From Lichenihabitans sp033947565 (lineage in GTDB: Bacteria; Pseudomonadota; Alphaproteobacteria; Rhizobiales; Beijerinckiaceae), in contig NZ_JARPVX010000028.1 in NCBI RefSeq assembly GCF_033947565.1, positions 1 to 44,483 on the forward strand: a DNA stretch of 44,483 bases, given 5' to 3'. Below the pieces are notes generated by a model. It saw only the letters and a program-made list of their open reading frames with translations, did not search any database and was not told where the DNA came from. The position numbers were made by a program, and so were the translations under genes. Positions 32,089 to 41,300 of the stretch are shown in pieces. Every line of letters begins with the position of its first letter. Position 1 is the first letter of the stretch.

Positions 32089-32700
32089 TCAAGGATTCAG
32101 TCGCTGCCGCGTCCAGCGCCCCGCGGCGTCGAAGTGGAACACCACCCGGTCGTGCAGCCGGTTCGGCTTGTCCTGCCAGAACTCCATCTGTTGTGGCGCG
32201 ATGCGGAAGCCGTGCCAATTGGCCGGGCGGGGGATCGGCCCGTCGCCGAACTGCTTTTCGAGCGCCGTGACGCGATCCTCGAGGGCTTCCCGGCTTTCGA
32301 GCGGCCGCGACTGGGCGCTGGCGATGGCGCCGACGCGGCTGCGCGGGTGGCGACTGTTGAAATAAGCATCGGATTCGGCATCGCTGACGGCCGTCACAGG
32401 GCCGCGCGCCCGGATCTGCCGGTTCAGCGACTTCCAATAGAGCACCAGCGCCGCCTGCGGGGTGCCGGCCAGCTGCTCGCCCTTGGCGCTTTCGTCGTTG
32501 GTGTAGAACACGAAGCCCCGCGCATCGAAATCCTTCAGCAGCACCATGCGGACGTCCGGCAGGCCATCGGGGTCGACGGTCGCCAAGGCGATGGCGTTCG
32601 GATCGCGGGGCTCGCTCGCTTTCGCCTCGTCCATCCAGGCGCGCATCAGGCCGAAGGGATCGTCTGAAAGGGTGAAGTCACCGACGGTTAACGCATTCAC
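32089..32700 (-). CDS. pdxH: Pyridoxamine 5'-phosphate oxidase
   Basis: FMN-dependent oxidase that makes pyridoxal 5'-phosphate. About 203 residues. Motifs include the FMN-binding VRMVLLKDFDARGFVFYTN, the ASAQSRPLESREAL segment, and the C-terminal NRLHDRVVFHFD with WTRQRLNP at the end. The GTG at 32700 is chosen because AGGAGA lies 8 bases upstream; the frame is open to 32763 but that would cross the ribosome site. Divergent from the lipoprotein gene by 46 bases. Confidence 0.95.
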   Translation of the reverse strand: MNALTVGDFTLSDDPFGLMRAWMDEAKASEPRDPNAIALATVDPDGLPDVRMVLLKDFDARGFVFYTNDESAKGEQLAGTPQAALVLYWKSLNRQIRARGPVTAVSDAESDAYFNSRHPRSRVGAIASAQSRPLESREALEDRVTALEKQFGDGPIPRPANWHGFRIAPQQMEFWQDKPNRLHDRVVFHFDAAGRWTRQRLNP

Positions 32701-32746
32701 GATAGCTCTCTCCTGTGTGTGAATTGACCCAGTCTGGTAGTGTGCG

Positions 32747-33304
32747 ATGAAGGACAGGGCCACGATGTTTCAAGGTGCGACAGGGCGGCGCGCCCCCGGT
32801 TGGCGCCCTGTCGCCATCCTAGCGACGTTCTGTGCCTTTGGTCTCGGCGGTTGCTCGCTGGCGGTGCCGATGAGCGGCACGGTGGCCGACGAAACACCCA
32901 CCGGCACCATCAAGCTGCCACAGGGCCACGCATCGCCATTCTCGTCCCAGATGGATGTCGAGGACGCGCGGCGGGCCAAGTCGGCCCTCGATACGGCCCT
33001 CGACCCGCAGGGCAACGGGGCGGCCGTGGCCTGGGAGAACCCGCGCTCCGGCGCCAAAGGGTCGTTCGTGCCGCTGGCCCAGGTCTACCCCAAGGGCGAC
33101 GGCATCTGTCGACCCTTCTCGGCCCATGTGTCGATCAAGGGCGAGGCCGAAACCGTCGCGCAATCCACCGCCTGCCGCGTCAACAGTGGCGACTGGGTGG
33201 TGGGCCGTTTGACGGCGCCGCCCGATCGCGCTGCCGGCAAGGATGCCGGGGCCAGGAAGAGCGACAATCTTGCCGAGCGCGACACGGGCACCCAATTGAG
33301 GTAG
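32747..33304 (+). CDS. RT0821/Lpp0805-like surface lipoprotein
   Basis: A 185-residue lipoprotein. A signal peptide ends in the lipobox GLGGC, giving a lipid-linked cysteine. The mature part has the motifs DARRAKSALDTALDPQGNGA and GICRPFSAHVSIKG, which match the 17-kDa-antigen-like family (RT0821/Lpp0805) of alphaproteobacteria. It probably sits in the outer membrane; role unknown. ATG codons at 32747 and 32765 are both possible. It precedes the dnaJ-like gene by 44 bases. Confidence 0.8.
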   Translation: MKDRATMFQGATGRRAPGWRPVAILATFCAFGLGGCSLAVPMSGTVADETPTGTIKLPQGHASPFSSQMDVEDARRAKSALDTALDPQGNGAAVAWENPRSGAKGSFVPLAQVYPKGDGICRPFSAHVSIKGEAETVAQSTACRVNSGDWVVGRLTAPPDRAAGKDAGARKSDNLAERDTGTQLR

Positions 33305-33348
33305 CGACGAGCGGCGCCCAACGTCGGCGCCTGTGCCGGAAGTTCTGA

Positions 33349-34302
33349 ATGCGCGATCCCTATTCCACGCTCGGCGTGTCCAAGTCCGCCAGCGCGGACG
33401 AGATCAAGAAGGCGTTTCGGCGTCTCGCCAAGCAGTTCCATCCCGACCAGAACAAGGATGTGAAGGCCAAGGAGCGGTTTGCCGAGATCAACCAGGCCTA
33501 TGAGATCCTGGGCGAAGACGCGAAGCGCGGCCAGTTCGACCGCGGCGAAATTGACGGCGACGGCAAGCCGCGCGCCCAGGGCTTCGAAGGATTTGGCGGG
33601 CGGCGCGGCGGCGCGGGCGGCTTCGAGTTCGAGGCCGGTGGCAACCCGTTCGGCCGTGGCGGCGGGCGCGGGCCACAGGGGGGTGTCGACCCGGGCGATT
33701 TCTTCGCCGACCTGTTTGGCGGCGGCGGGCGCGGCGGGCGCCCTGGGGCGTCGTCGGCCCCGGTGCGGGGCGAGGACGTCAAGGCCGATGTCACGGTGAC
33801 GCTGTCGGAAGCCGTTGCGGGCGCCCAGGCGCGCGTCACCCTGCCGACGGGACGCACCCTGGAGATCAAGGTGCCGGCCGGCATCGAGGATGGCAAGCAG
33901 ATCCGCCTGAAGGGGCAGGGTCAGCCGTCGCCGACCGGTGGCGTGCCGGGCGACGCCCTGGTGACGGTGCGGATCGGCAAGCACAAGGTGTTTCAGGTCG
34001 ATGGCCGCGACCTCAGGGTCGATCTGCCGGTGACACTCTACGAGGCCGTGCTGGGCGCCAAGGTCAACGTGCCGACGCTCGACGGCGCCATCGAACTCAG
34101 CCTGCCGCCCGGGGCCCGCAACGGCCGCACCCTGCGGTTGCGCGGCAAGGGGCTGCCGGCCGGTGGCGGGCAGGCGGCTGGCGATCTGCTGATTACCCCG
34201 CGTATCGTCCTGCCCGACGAGGCCGACGAAACGCTCGACGGGCTGATGCGCGGCTGGGAATCCGAGAAGCCCTATAATCCCAGAACCCATTTCGACGGCT
34301 GA
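33349..34302 (+). CDS. DnaJ C-terminal domain co-chaperone (type II, CbpA-like)
   Basis: J-domain protein of 317 residues that would stimulate an Hsp70. The J domain (residues 1-65) has the HPD triplet in KQFHPDQNKD. A glycine/phenylalanine-rich segment follows, then two C-terminal beta-domains (VTVTLSEAVAGAQARVTLP and LPVTLYEAVLGAKVNVPTLD). The cysteine zinc-finger of full DnaJ is absent, which makes it type II. It is convergent with the anti-sigma gene, with only 4 bases between. Confidence 0.93.
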   Translation: MRDPYSTLGVSKSASADEIKKAFRRLAKQFHPDQNKDVKAKERFAEINQAYEILGEDAKRGQFDRGEIDGDGKPRAQGFEGFGGRRGGAGGFEFEAGGNPFGRGGGRGPQGGVDPGDFFADLFGGGGRGGRPGASSAPVRGEDVKADVTVTLSEAVAGAQARVTLPTGRTLEIKVPAGIEDGKQIRLKGQGQPSPTGGVPGDALVTVRIGKHKVFQVDGRDLRVDLPVTLYEAVLGAKVNVPTLDGAIELSLPPGARNGRTLRLRGKGLPAGGGQAAGDLLITPRIVLPDEADETLDGLMRGWESEKPYNPRTHFDG

Positions 34303-34306
34303 CCCT

Positions 34307-35200
34307 TCAGCCGTCGCCACCGGCATAAACGGCGCGGTAGAGCGCCGCCGCGTTGTCGCGCAGCCAGGAGCCTTCCTTGGATGTGACGAGGCCGAACCCC
34401 ACGGGGCCGTCGAGCCAGGTCAGGGTCGGGCCGGGCAGCAGCGCGAAGCTGGTGTCGGACAGGTTCGGATTGTTGACCCCCGCCACCAAGAGGCTGAGCC
34501 GGTCACCGACCGCGTTCTCGTAGACCATCAGGGCGGCGGGGCCCTGGTCGGCCGGCACCACCCGGCCCCCTCGCAGCGTCCAGCCGAGCTTCGTCAAGTC
34601 CGGCACCCGGACCGGCACCGCGACATGGTGCCGAAACCAGGCCGCCAGGGCGCCAGCCGGCTGGTCGGTGATCTCGACCGGCCGGTCGGGGTCGACGCTG
34701 AAGGTGCGGTGGGCCTCGATCGTGCGCTCGGCCACACGCCGCATCTGCCCCATGCGCGGTGTGGCGGGCAGCCAGTTTTCGATCGCGGTCGGCAAGGCCG
34801 GCAGCAGCGAGGGCATCGCGGCACCGGCCAGAAAGGCCACGACGGCGACACCGATGGGTCTGAGCAGGCGACCGACGCCGGCCGGCCGCGCCGATGCGCC
34901 GACCGGGCGGGACGGCTTCGAGCGGGGCAGCCGGTTGTCCTGGATTGCGTCGCGGCTGTTGTTCGGGGCGCGGGCCCGTCCCGACGCGACCTGGCCGATC
35001 GTCAGCCACAGCGGCACCGGCTCGGAAGCCGCCCCTGCGAAAATCGTGCGGACCGCCTCGTTCTGGCGCCGCCACAGGTCGACCCGGGAGGCTTCCTCCG
35101 GAGTGACCTTGAGATAGGCATCGATCAGGGCCCGGCGCTCCGGGCTCACCTGTCCATCCACGAAGGCGTGAAGGTCGACGTCGCTGAAAGGCCGCATCAT
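34307..35200 (-). CDS. Anti-sigma factor (membrane-anchored, non-zinc type)
   Basis: 297 residues, 12 bases after the sigma gene on the same strand. The cytoplasmic start PFSDVDLHAFVDGQVSPERR resembles RsiW/ChrR-like anti-sigma domains, but the usual zinc H-x3-C-x2-C motif is missing; it continues QNEAVRTIFAG. One membrane helix (GVAVVAFLAGAAMPSLLPAL, about residues 116-135) leads to a periplasmic part that may sense stress. Likely inhibits the neighbouring ECF sigma factor; the signal is unknown. Confidence 0.8.
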   Translation of the reverse strand: MMRPFSDVDLHAFVDGQVSPERRALIDAYLKVTPEEASRVDLWRRQNEAVRTIFAGAASEPVPLWLTIGQVASGRARAPNNSRDAIQDNRLPRSKPSRPVGASARPAGVGRLLRPIGVAVVAFLAGAAMPSLLPALPTAIENWLPATPRMGQMRRVAERTIEAHRTFSVDPDRPVEITDQPAGALAAWFRHHVAVPVRVPDLTKLGWTLRGGRVVPADQGPAALMVYENAVGDRLSLLVAGVNNPNLSDTSFALLPGPTLTWLDGPVGFGLVTSKEGSWLRDNAAALYRAVYAGGDG

Positions 35201-35212
35201 CGGGGTGTCGGA

Positions 35213-35758
35213 TCACTTCACCAGACGGAGGTGGGAGGTCGTCCGGGCGCCGGCCACAGCCGGCTTGCCGCCCGACCAGCCCGCCTGGGCGCGCGCCAGA
35301 TAGTCCCGCGCCCGCGCCACCCGGGTCGCCACCGTGGCGGCCGACAACCCAAGGCACTCGGCCACCTGGGCATAACTCATGCCTTCCAGCACCACGAGCA
35401 GGAGAGACTCCCGATATTCGACCGGGATGCTGCCGAGCAGCGCAACATCGCGACGCCCCGATTTCCAGGGCTGGCCCGTCGGTGTGGCGGCGTCGCTGGC
35501 GGAACCGATCCGCTGCTCGGCCCCGAGGTCGCGCACCTGGTCGCGATGCAGGCCCACCAGGATCGACACCAGCCACACATGGAGGCGGGTGCCGCGCCGG
35601 CCCTGGTCGCCGCCGAGCGCGCGCGTCAAGGTCGCCTGCACGAGGTCGTCCGCGACATCGACCAGATGATGGCGAACGAGCGCCCGCGCGAAGCGCCGGA
35701 GGCTAGGGGTCAGTCGCGCGAGCTCGTCCCGGTACCCGGCGTCGCAAATCGTCTCCAT
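35213..35758 (-). CDS. ECF-type RNA polymerase sigma factor
   Basis: 181 residues. Region 2 is around RFARALVRHHLVDVADDLVQ and region 4 is VEYRESLLLVVLEGMSYAQV with a helix-turn-helix (AECLGLSAATVATRVARAR). It is not EcfG, the general stress sigma factor of alphaproteobacteria, as its region 4 differs. It is followed by its likely anti-sigma factor and divergent from fabI. The start ATG overlaps the divergent region only slightly. Confidence 0.88.
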   Translation of the reverse strand: METICDAGYRDELARLTPSLRRFARALVRHHLVDVADDLVQATLTRALGGDQGRRGTRLHVWLVSILVGLHRDQVRDLGAEQRIGSASDAATPTGQPWKSGRRDVALLGSIPVEYRESLLLVVLEGMSYAQVAECLGLSAATVATRVARARDYLARAQAGWSGGKPAVAGARTTSHLRLVK

Positions 35759-35781
35759 GGCACCGGCCCTCCCTCAAGGCG

Positions 35782-35796
35782 GTAACGCTTCATTAA
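35782..35796 (-). promoter_or_regulatory. Near-consensus CtrA-like box upstream of the sigma gene
   Basis: GTAACGCTTCATTAA on the plus strand reads TTAA-N7-TTAC on the minus strand, one base off TTAA-N7-TTAA. It lies 24 bases upstream of the sigma factor start codon, so a true site there would overlap or follow the promoter. One mismatch makes this weak. Confidence 0.25.
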
Positions 35797-36027
35797 GCAT
35801 CATAAGCCAGCCCGGGGGCCGCGCCTATGCCGCCTGGCGGGCGGGCCCGTGTTTATTTGGCAGCTGCGGGCGTGCGGCCGTTCCGATCGACCGGGGCCGC
35901 CCCGCGTGGAGGAAATGGCCACGGGCCTGCCGCCGCTCTTTCCTTGCCGGTCCAGCATGGGATAAGACGGCGGCATGGTCCTGTGGCGCAGCGGACGCGG
36001 GGCTGCTCGAAAAGGTTTGGTGGGGTG

Positions 36028-36876
36028 ATGGCGCAGGTGGAGAACGCGGCGATCGATTCGCCTGTGAGCGGCCTTCTCAAGGGCAAGCGCGGTCTCGTCA
36101 TGGGCGTCGCCAACAGTCGCTCCATCGCCTGGGGGATCGCCCGCGCGGCCCATGAGGCCGGGGCGGAACTCGCCTTCACGTATCAGGGCGAGGCCCTGGA
36201 GAAGCGGGTGCGGCCGCTTGCCAAGGAGCTTGGCGCCACCGTGGTGGGCCATTGCGACGTCACCGATGCGGCCTCGCTCGACGCCGTCTTCGAGACCGTC
36301 AAGGCGCTCTGGGGCAAGATCGATTTCGTGGTGCATTGCATCGCCTTCTCGGACAAGGACGAGCTCACGGGGCGCTACGTCGAAACCTCCGAAGCCAATT
36401 TCACCAAGTCGCTGCTGATCTCCTGTTATTCCTTCACGGCCGTCGCCCAGCGGGCCGAAACCATGATGCCGGACGGCGGCGCCATGCTGACGCTGACCTA
36501 TTACGGCGCCGAAAAATGGATGCCGCATTACAACGTCATGGGTGTCGCCAAGGCGGCCCTCGAGGCCAGCGTGCGCTATCTCGCGGCCGACCTCGGCGAG
36601 AAGAACATCCGCGTCAACGCCATCTCGGCCGGCCCGATCAAGACGCTGGCCGCCTCGGGCATCGGCGATTTCCGCTACATCCTGCGGTGGAATGAGTTGA
36701 ACGCCCCGCTGCGCCGCACCGTGACGATCGAGGAGGTCGGCGAAAGCGCCGTCTTCATGTTGTCGCCCGCCTCGCGCGGCATCACGGGCGAGATCCTGCA
36801 CGTCGATGCCGGCTACCACGTGGTCGGCATGAAGAACCCGGACGCCCCCGATATCTCCATCGTGGGGCAGGGCTGA
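36028..36876 (+). CDS. fabI: Enoyl-ACP reductase FabI
   Basis: NADH-dependent reductase for the last step of type II fatty-acid elongation; target of triclosan. 282 residues. The N-terminal LVMGVANSRSIAWGIA, the catalytic tyrosine and lysine in Y168-NVMGVA-K175, and the second active tyrosine in TYYGAEKW are all present. The ATG at 36028 gives the usual start. The stop codon TGA is at 36874-36876, and the next reading frame overlaps it. Confidence 0.96.
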   Translation: MAQVENAAIDSPVSGLLKGKRGLVMGVANSRSIAWGIARAAHEAGAELAFTYQGEALEKRVRPLAKELGATVVGHCDVTDAASLDAVFETVKALWGKIDFVVHCIAFSDKDELTGRYVETSEANFTKSLLISCYSFTAVAQRAETMMPDGGAMLTLTYYGAEKWMPHYNVMGVAKAALEASVRYLAADLGEKNIRVNAISAGPIKTLAASGIGDFRYILRWNELNAPLRRTVTIEEVGESAVFMLSPASRGITGEILHVDAGYHVVGMKNPDAPDISIVGQG

Positions 36877-37477
36877 GGCCGAGACCCGGCCGGACTTCTT
36901 CTTCATCCGGCACGGCGAAACCGACTGGAATCGCGAAGGCCGCCTGCAGGGTGGGCGCGACGTCCCGTTGAACGCCGTCGGTCGTGACCAGGCATCCGGC
37001 GCCGGCCGCATCCTCAAGGCCGTGCTGGCCGAACAAGGGCGGCGCCCCGATGCGTTGCGTTACCAGGCCTCTCCGCTCGGCCGCACCCGGGACACGATGG
37101 AGCGGGTGCGCGACGCGCTCGGCCTCGATCCTTCCGGCTACGACACCGACGCGCGGCTGCGCGAGATCGGCTTCGGCGACTGGGAAGGGCGCACCTGGGG
37201 AGAGCTGAAGGCCACGGTGCGGCCGCTGGTGAAAGAGCGGCAGCGCAATAAGTGGAGCTTCGTGCCGCCGGGCGGCGAAAGCTACGCCGGGCTGGCACAG
37301 CGGCTGCGGCCCTGGCTCGATGGGCTGCAAACCGGCGACGTGGTGGTGGGCCACGGGGGTGTGTGTCGCGCCTTGCTGCATCTTCTGGCCGGCAAGGCTG
37401 CCGCCGAGGCGCCGAATAGCGAGATCGTCCAAGGTCGCGTGCTGTGGTTTCGACGCGGCCGGGCCGAATGGTTCTGA
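36875..37477 (+). CDS. Histidine phosphatase family protein, no canonical start codon
   Basis: A phosphoglycerate-mutase-like histidine phosphatase. The catalytic motif FFFIRHGETDWNREGRLQGG begins at about 36896, and SPLGRTRDTMERV, EIGFGDWEGRTWGEL and VVVGHGGVCRALL follow. This frame is open from 36833 (after a stop at 36830-36832) to the RHG motif, but has no ATG, GTG, TTG or CTG in between. The first such codon, a TTG at 36968, is after the RHG motif and would remove the catalytic histidine. It is in the +1 frame relative to fabI. The start may be a rare codon such as ATA or ATC, or a frameshift from fabI, or there is a sequence error. The annotated start is the first codon after the fabI overlap and is only nominal. 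Confidence 0.8.
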   Translation, partial: EAETRPDFFFIRHGETDWNREGRLQGGRDVPLNAVGRDQASGAGRILKAVLAEQGRRPDALRYQASPLGRTRDTMERVRDALGLDPSGYDTDARLREIGFGDWEGRTWGELKATVRPLVKERQRNKWSFVPPGGESYAGLAQRLRPWLDGLQTGDVVVGHGGVCRALLHLLAGKAAAEAPNSEIVQGRVLWFRRGRAEWF

Positions 37478-37560
37478 ACGGCCCGGGAACGATCGGGCCG
37501 CCCTGGCCGTCAGCCCTGGCGGGATGGGCAGCAAGCCTGGGTCTCGCGGGGAACAACGCC

Positions 37561-38106
37561 ATGGACAGCAACGACCTTCAGGTGCGTGGGCGCAGTCTGG
37601 AAGACGCCTTCTTCACGCGGGAGAACGAACGGCTGCGGCTCGGCCTTCGGGCCGACCCTGCAGCCGCGACCGATCTTGGCCTCGCGGATGCGGGCGCGTT
37701 CGACCGGTTGCGCGACATGGACGTTGCCGGCGACACGGTCGCGGCCCTGACGCTGATCCCCGTCGTGGCGATCGCCTGGGCCGACGGCGACCTGCACGAC
37801 AAGGAGCGTGCGGCCTTGTTGCAGGCCGCCGAGGCGGCCGGGATCGCGCCCGGCAGCGCCAGCCATGTTCTGCTCGAATCCTGGCTGGTCCGGCGCCCCG
37901 ACCCGGAACTGTTCGAGCGCTGGAAAAGCTTCATCGTGGCGCTTTGCGCCGACATGCCGCCCCGTGCCGTGGAAGGGCTGCGGGCGGATCTGCTGCATCG
38001 CGCCCATGCGGTGGCAGACGCGGCGGGCGGCATCCTGGGCTTCGCCCGGGTGTCGGCACGGGAACGGGAGATCCTGATCGAACTGGAGCATGCCTTTCCG
38101 GCGTGA
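37561..38106 (+). CDS. TerB-like protein of unknown function
   Basis: 181 residues. The segment LIPVVAIAWADGDLHDKERA and LLQAAEAAGI resembles the TerB/DjlA-type helical domain (metal-linked or membrane-stress functions in the family). No membrane helix or signal peptide is seen. A GGGGA ribosome site lies before the ATG. It stands between the phosphatase and the Pls-like synthetase, and no functional tie is evident. Confidence 0.6.
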   Translation: MDSNDLQVRGRSLEDAFFTRENERLRLGLRADPAAATDLGLADAGAFDRLRDMDVAGDTVAALTLIPVVAIAWADGDLHDKERAALLQAAEAAGIAPGSASHVLLESWLVRRPDPELFERWKSFIVALCADMPPRAVEGLRADLLHRAHAVADAAGGILGFARVSAREREILIELEHAFPA

Positions 38107-38152
38107 TCCGCAAGGCGCCGGGTCGCATTCACGACCCATTCAGCGCCCCCGC

Positions 38153-38166
38153 GTCATGGCCATGAC
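38153..38166. promoter_or_regulatory. 14-bp palindrome upstream of Pls-like gene
   Basis: GTCATGGCCATGAC is a perfect 14-bp palindrome, 144 bases upstream of the ATG at 38310. A second, partial copy (GTCATG) is at 38173. It is a candidate operator in an otherwise empty 203-base gap. Confidence 0.3.
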
Positions 38167-38309
38167 CAGATCGTCATGTTGAATGGCGACCGGGTTGACG
38201 AATCGGTGCGACATCACAGCTTCTCGGTTGAGGGTGTGCTCGGCCGACCGGATCGCGGCGGGGCACGGTGGCGCCGTCGTGAAGCGCTGTGGTGCGATCG
38301 TGGGGACCG

Positions 38310-41300
38310 ATGGGGATTCAAGACAGGGTCGTGCTGGACCAGGCGGAAACTGTGGCGCCGGCCCCTGAGGGGACCGGGACCGCAGGGTTGGCGATCCTGC
38401 AGGGCCCGCAGCGGCCAGACCTGCTGCGTGACGAACTGCTCAGCGAGATTTTCGACGCCACGGTGGCGGCGCATGGCGGTAAGGTGGCGATCCGCTTCGG
38501 CGAGCGTGCCCTGACCTATGCCGAGGTGGATGCGGCCGCGACGGCTCTGGCGCGCGGCCTGGTGCGGCGGGGCATCGGGCCGAACCATGTCGTCGGCCTG
38601 TGGATGCCGCGCGGCGCCGACCTGCTGATCGGCCAGATCGCGGTGGCAAAGACTGGTGCCGCCTGGCTGCCCTTCGACGCCGATGCGCCGGTGGATCGCA
38701 TCGCGGTATGTTTGGGCGATGCGGAAGCGGCCGTCGTCCTGACCGTCGACGCCTCGCGGACCAAGGCCGATGGCGCCTTTCCATGCCCCGCCCTGGTGGC
38801 GGCCGACCTCGTTGATGCCGCCGACCTGCGCCCGCTCGACCCGCGTGCCGCCGGTGCGACGCCGGCCCATCCGGCCTATCTGATCTACACTTCGGGCTCG
38901 ACCGGCGTGCCGAAGGGCATCGTCATCACGGGCCGCAACATCTGCCATTACCTGCGCTCGGCCAACCTGCTCTACCACATCTCCTCCGAGGACGTGGTGT
39001 TCCAGGGCGCCTCGGTGGCGTTCGACCTGTCGATGGAGGAGATCTGGATCCCCTTCATGGTGGGGGCGACGTTGTTTGTCGCTTCGGCCGAAACGCTCGG
39101 CGAGGTCGATCGGCTGCCCGACCTGATGAACCACCAGGGCATCACGGTGCTGGACACCGTGCCGACGCTGTTGGCCATGCTGACCCGCGATGTGCCGAGC
39201 CTGCGGCTCATCATCCTGGGCGGCGAAGCCTGTCCGGCGGCGCTCGCGCAGCGCTGGTGGCAGCCCGGCCGCTCCATCTTCAACACTTATGGCCCGACCG
39301 AGAGCACCGTCGTGGCGACCGCCGCCGAAGTGCGACCCGACGAGGCCGTGACGATCGGCCGGCCGATCGCCAATTATACCTGCTACGTGGCCGACGAGGC
39401 GCTCGCCTTATGCGGGCCCGGGGTCGAGGGGGAACTGCTGATCGGCGGCCCCGGCATCGCGCGCGGCTACCTGAAGCGCGATGCCCTGACGGCCGAGAAA
39501 TTCATCAAGAACCCCTATGGGGGCGACGGCCGCGATCCCGTCCTCTACCGCTCGGGCGACGCGGTGGTGCTCGATGCCCAGGGCAACATCGCCTTCCGGG
39601 GCCGCATCGACGACCAGGTGAAGATCCGCGGTTTCCGGGTCGAGCTGGGCGAGATCGAGGCGAAGCTGTCCGATCAACCCGGCATCGCGCAGGCCACAGC
39701 GGTGCTGCGCAGCGACGACGGCATCGACCAGTTGGTCGCCTTCCTGGTGCCGGTCGACGCCGCTTCGCTCGACCCCAAGCTGCTTCGTGAGGCCCTGAAG
39801 GCGGAACTGCCGCCCTATATGATCCCGGCCCGGTTCGAGATCGTAGAAACGCTGCCGCGCCTGCCGTCCGGCAAGGCCGATCGCAAGGCCCTGAAACTGT
39901 TGCCGTTGAGCCAGCGGGTCGTGACGGAAGCCCAGGAAGAGCCGCGGAGCGACACCGAGGCGGTGTTGCTCGCGGCGGCCCGGGGGGTGCTGCCGCCGCA
40001 GCCGATGCCCTTCGACGCCGATTTCTTCACCGACCTCGGCGGTCACTCGCTTCTGGCGGCCCGTTTCGTGTCGGCCGTGCGCCTGACGCCCCGGCTCGCC
40101 GGCCTGACGCTGCAGGATATGTACAGGGCTCGCTCGCTGCGGGCCATCGCGGCAGAGCTCGACACCCGCAACGCCGGTGGTGTCGCGGCGGCCCGCGACC
40201 TGTCCTTCACGCCGGCGCCGCTGCGCCGCCGCTTCTTCTGCGGCCTCGCCCAGGCGGCGGTGCTGCCGGTGATCTTGTGCCTGATGACCTTCCAGTGGCT
40301 CGGGGTGTTCATCAGCTACATGCTGTTATCGGGCAGCGACGCCACGCTGCTCGAGGAGGCCGCCTGGCTGGTCGGCATCTATATCGTGATCAACATCGCC
40401 ACCGTCGTCATGGCGATCGCGGCCAAGTGGATCCTGCTCGGGCGCATGAAGCCCGGCGTGTACCCGCTTTGGGGCACCTATTATTTCCGCTGGTGGCTGG
40501 CGCAGCGCTTCGTGGCGCTGACGCATGGCAACTGGTTCCAGGGCTCGCCGTTGATGCCGTTGTTCCTGCGCAGCCTCGGCGCCAAGGTCGGGGCCGACGC
40601 CCAGATCGGCGGTATCGAGGTCGGCGCAGCCGACCTGCTGACCATCGGCGACGGCGTCAGCATCGGCAGCAAGGTCAATTTCAACAATGTCCGCGTCGAG
40701 GGGGCCAGCTTCATCGTCGGCACCATTGCGATCGGCAGCGACACCTACCTCGGCACCTCCTGCGTGATCGAGAACGACGTTGTCATCGGCGACGGCGCCG
40801 AACTGCTCGACCTGACGGCGCTGAGTTCCGGCACCCGGGTCGGTGCCGCCGAAATCTGGGACGGCTCGCCCGGTCGCAAGGTCGGCACGGTGGACCTCGG
40901 CGCCCTGCCGCCCCCCGCCGAGGCGTCCCGGTCGCATCGCGCCCTGCAGGGGGTCGCCTATGTGCTGGCGGTGCTGCTCATCCCGCCGCTCGGCCTACTG
41001 CCGATCTTCCCGGCCTTCTGGGCCTTCGACCAGATCGACGCCTGGCTGGCCATTCCGGAAGTGCAGCGCTGGGCCTATCTGGCGTCGCTGCCGCTGCTGG
41101 CCTGGCCGACTTCCTTTGTGCTGGTCATTCTCACGGTGGCCTTCGTCACGGCGATCCGCTGGATCGTGCTGCCGCGCGAACAGGAGGGCACCTACTCGAC
41201 CTTCTCGTGGTTCTACTTCCGCAAGTGGGTCGTCAGCCTCACCTCCGACATCACGCTCGACACGCTCGGCTCATTGTCGGCCACGATCTATATGCGGATC

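Noticed and set aside
36968..37477. Histidine phosphatase starting at TTG 36968.
   Set aside because: This start would leave out the RHG catalytic motif that is encoded in the same open frame just upstream.
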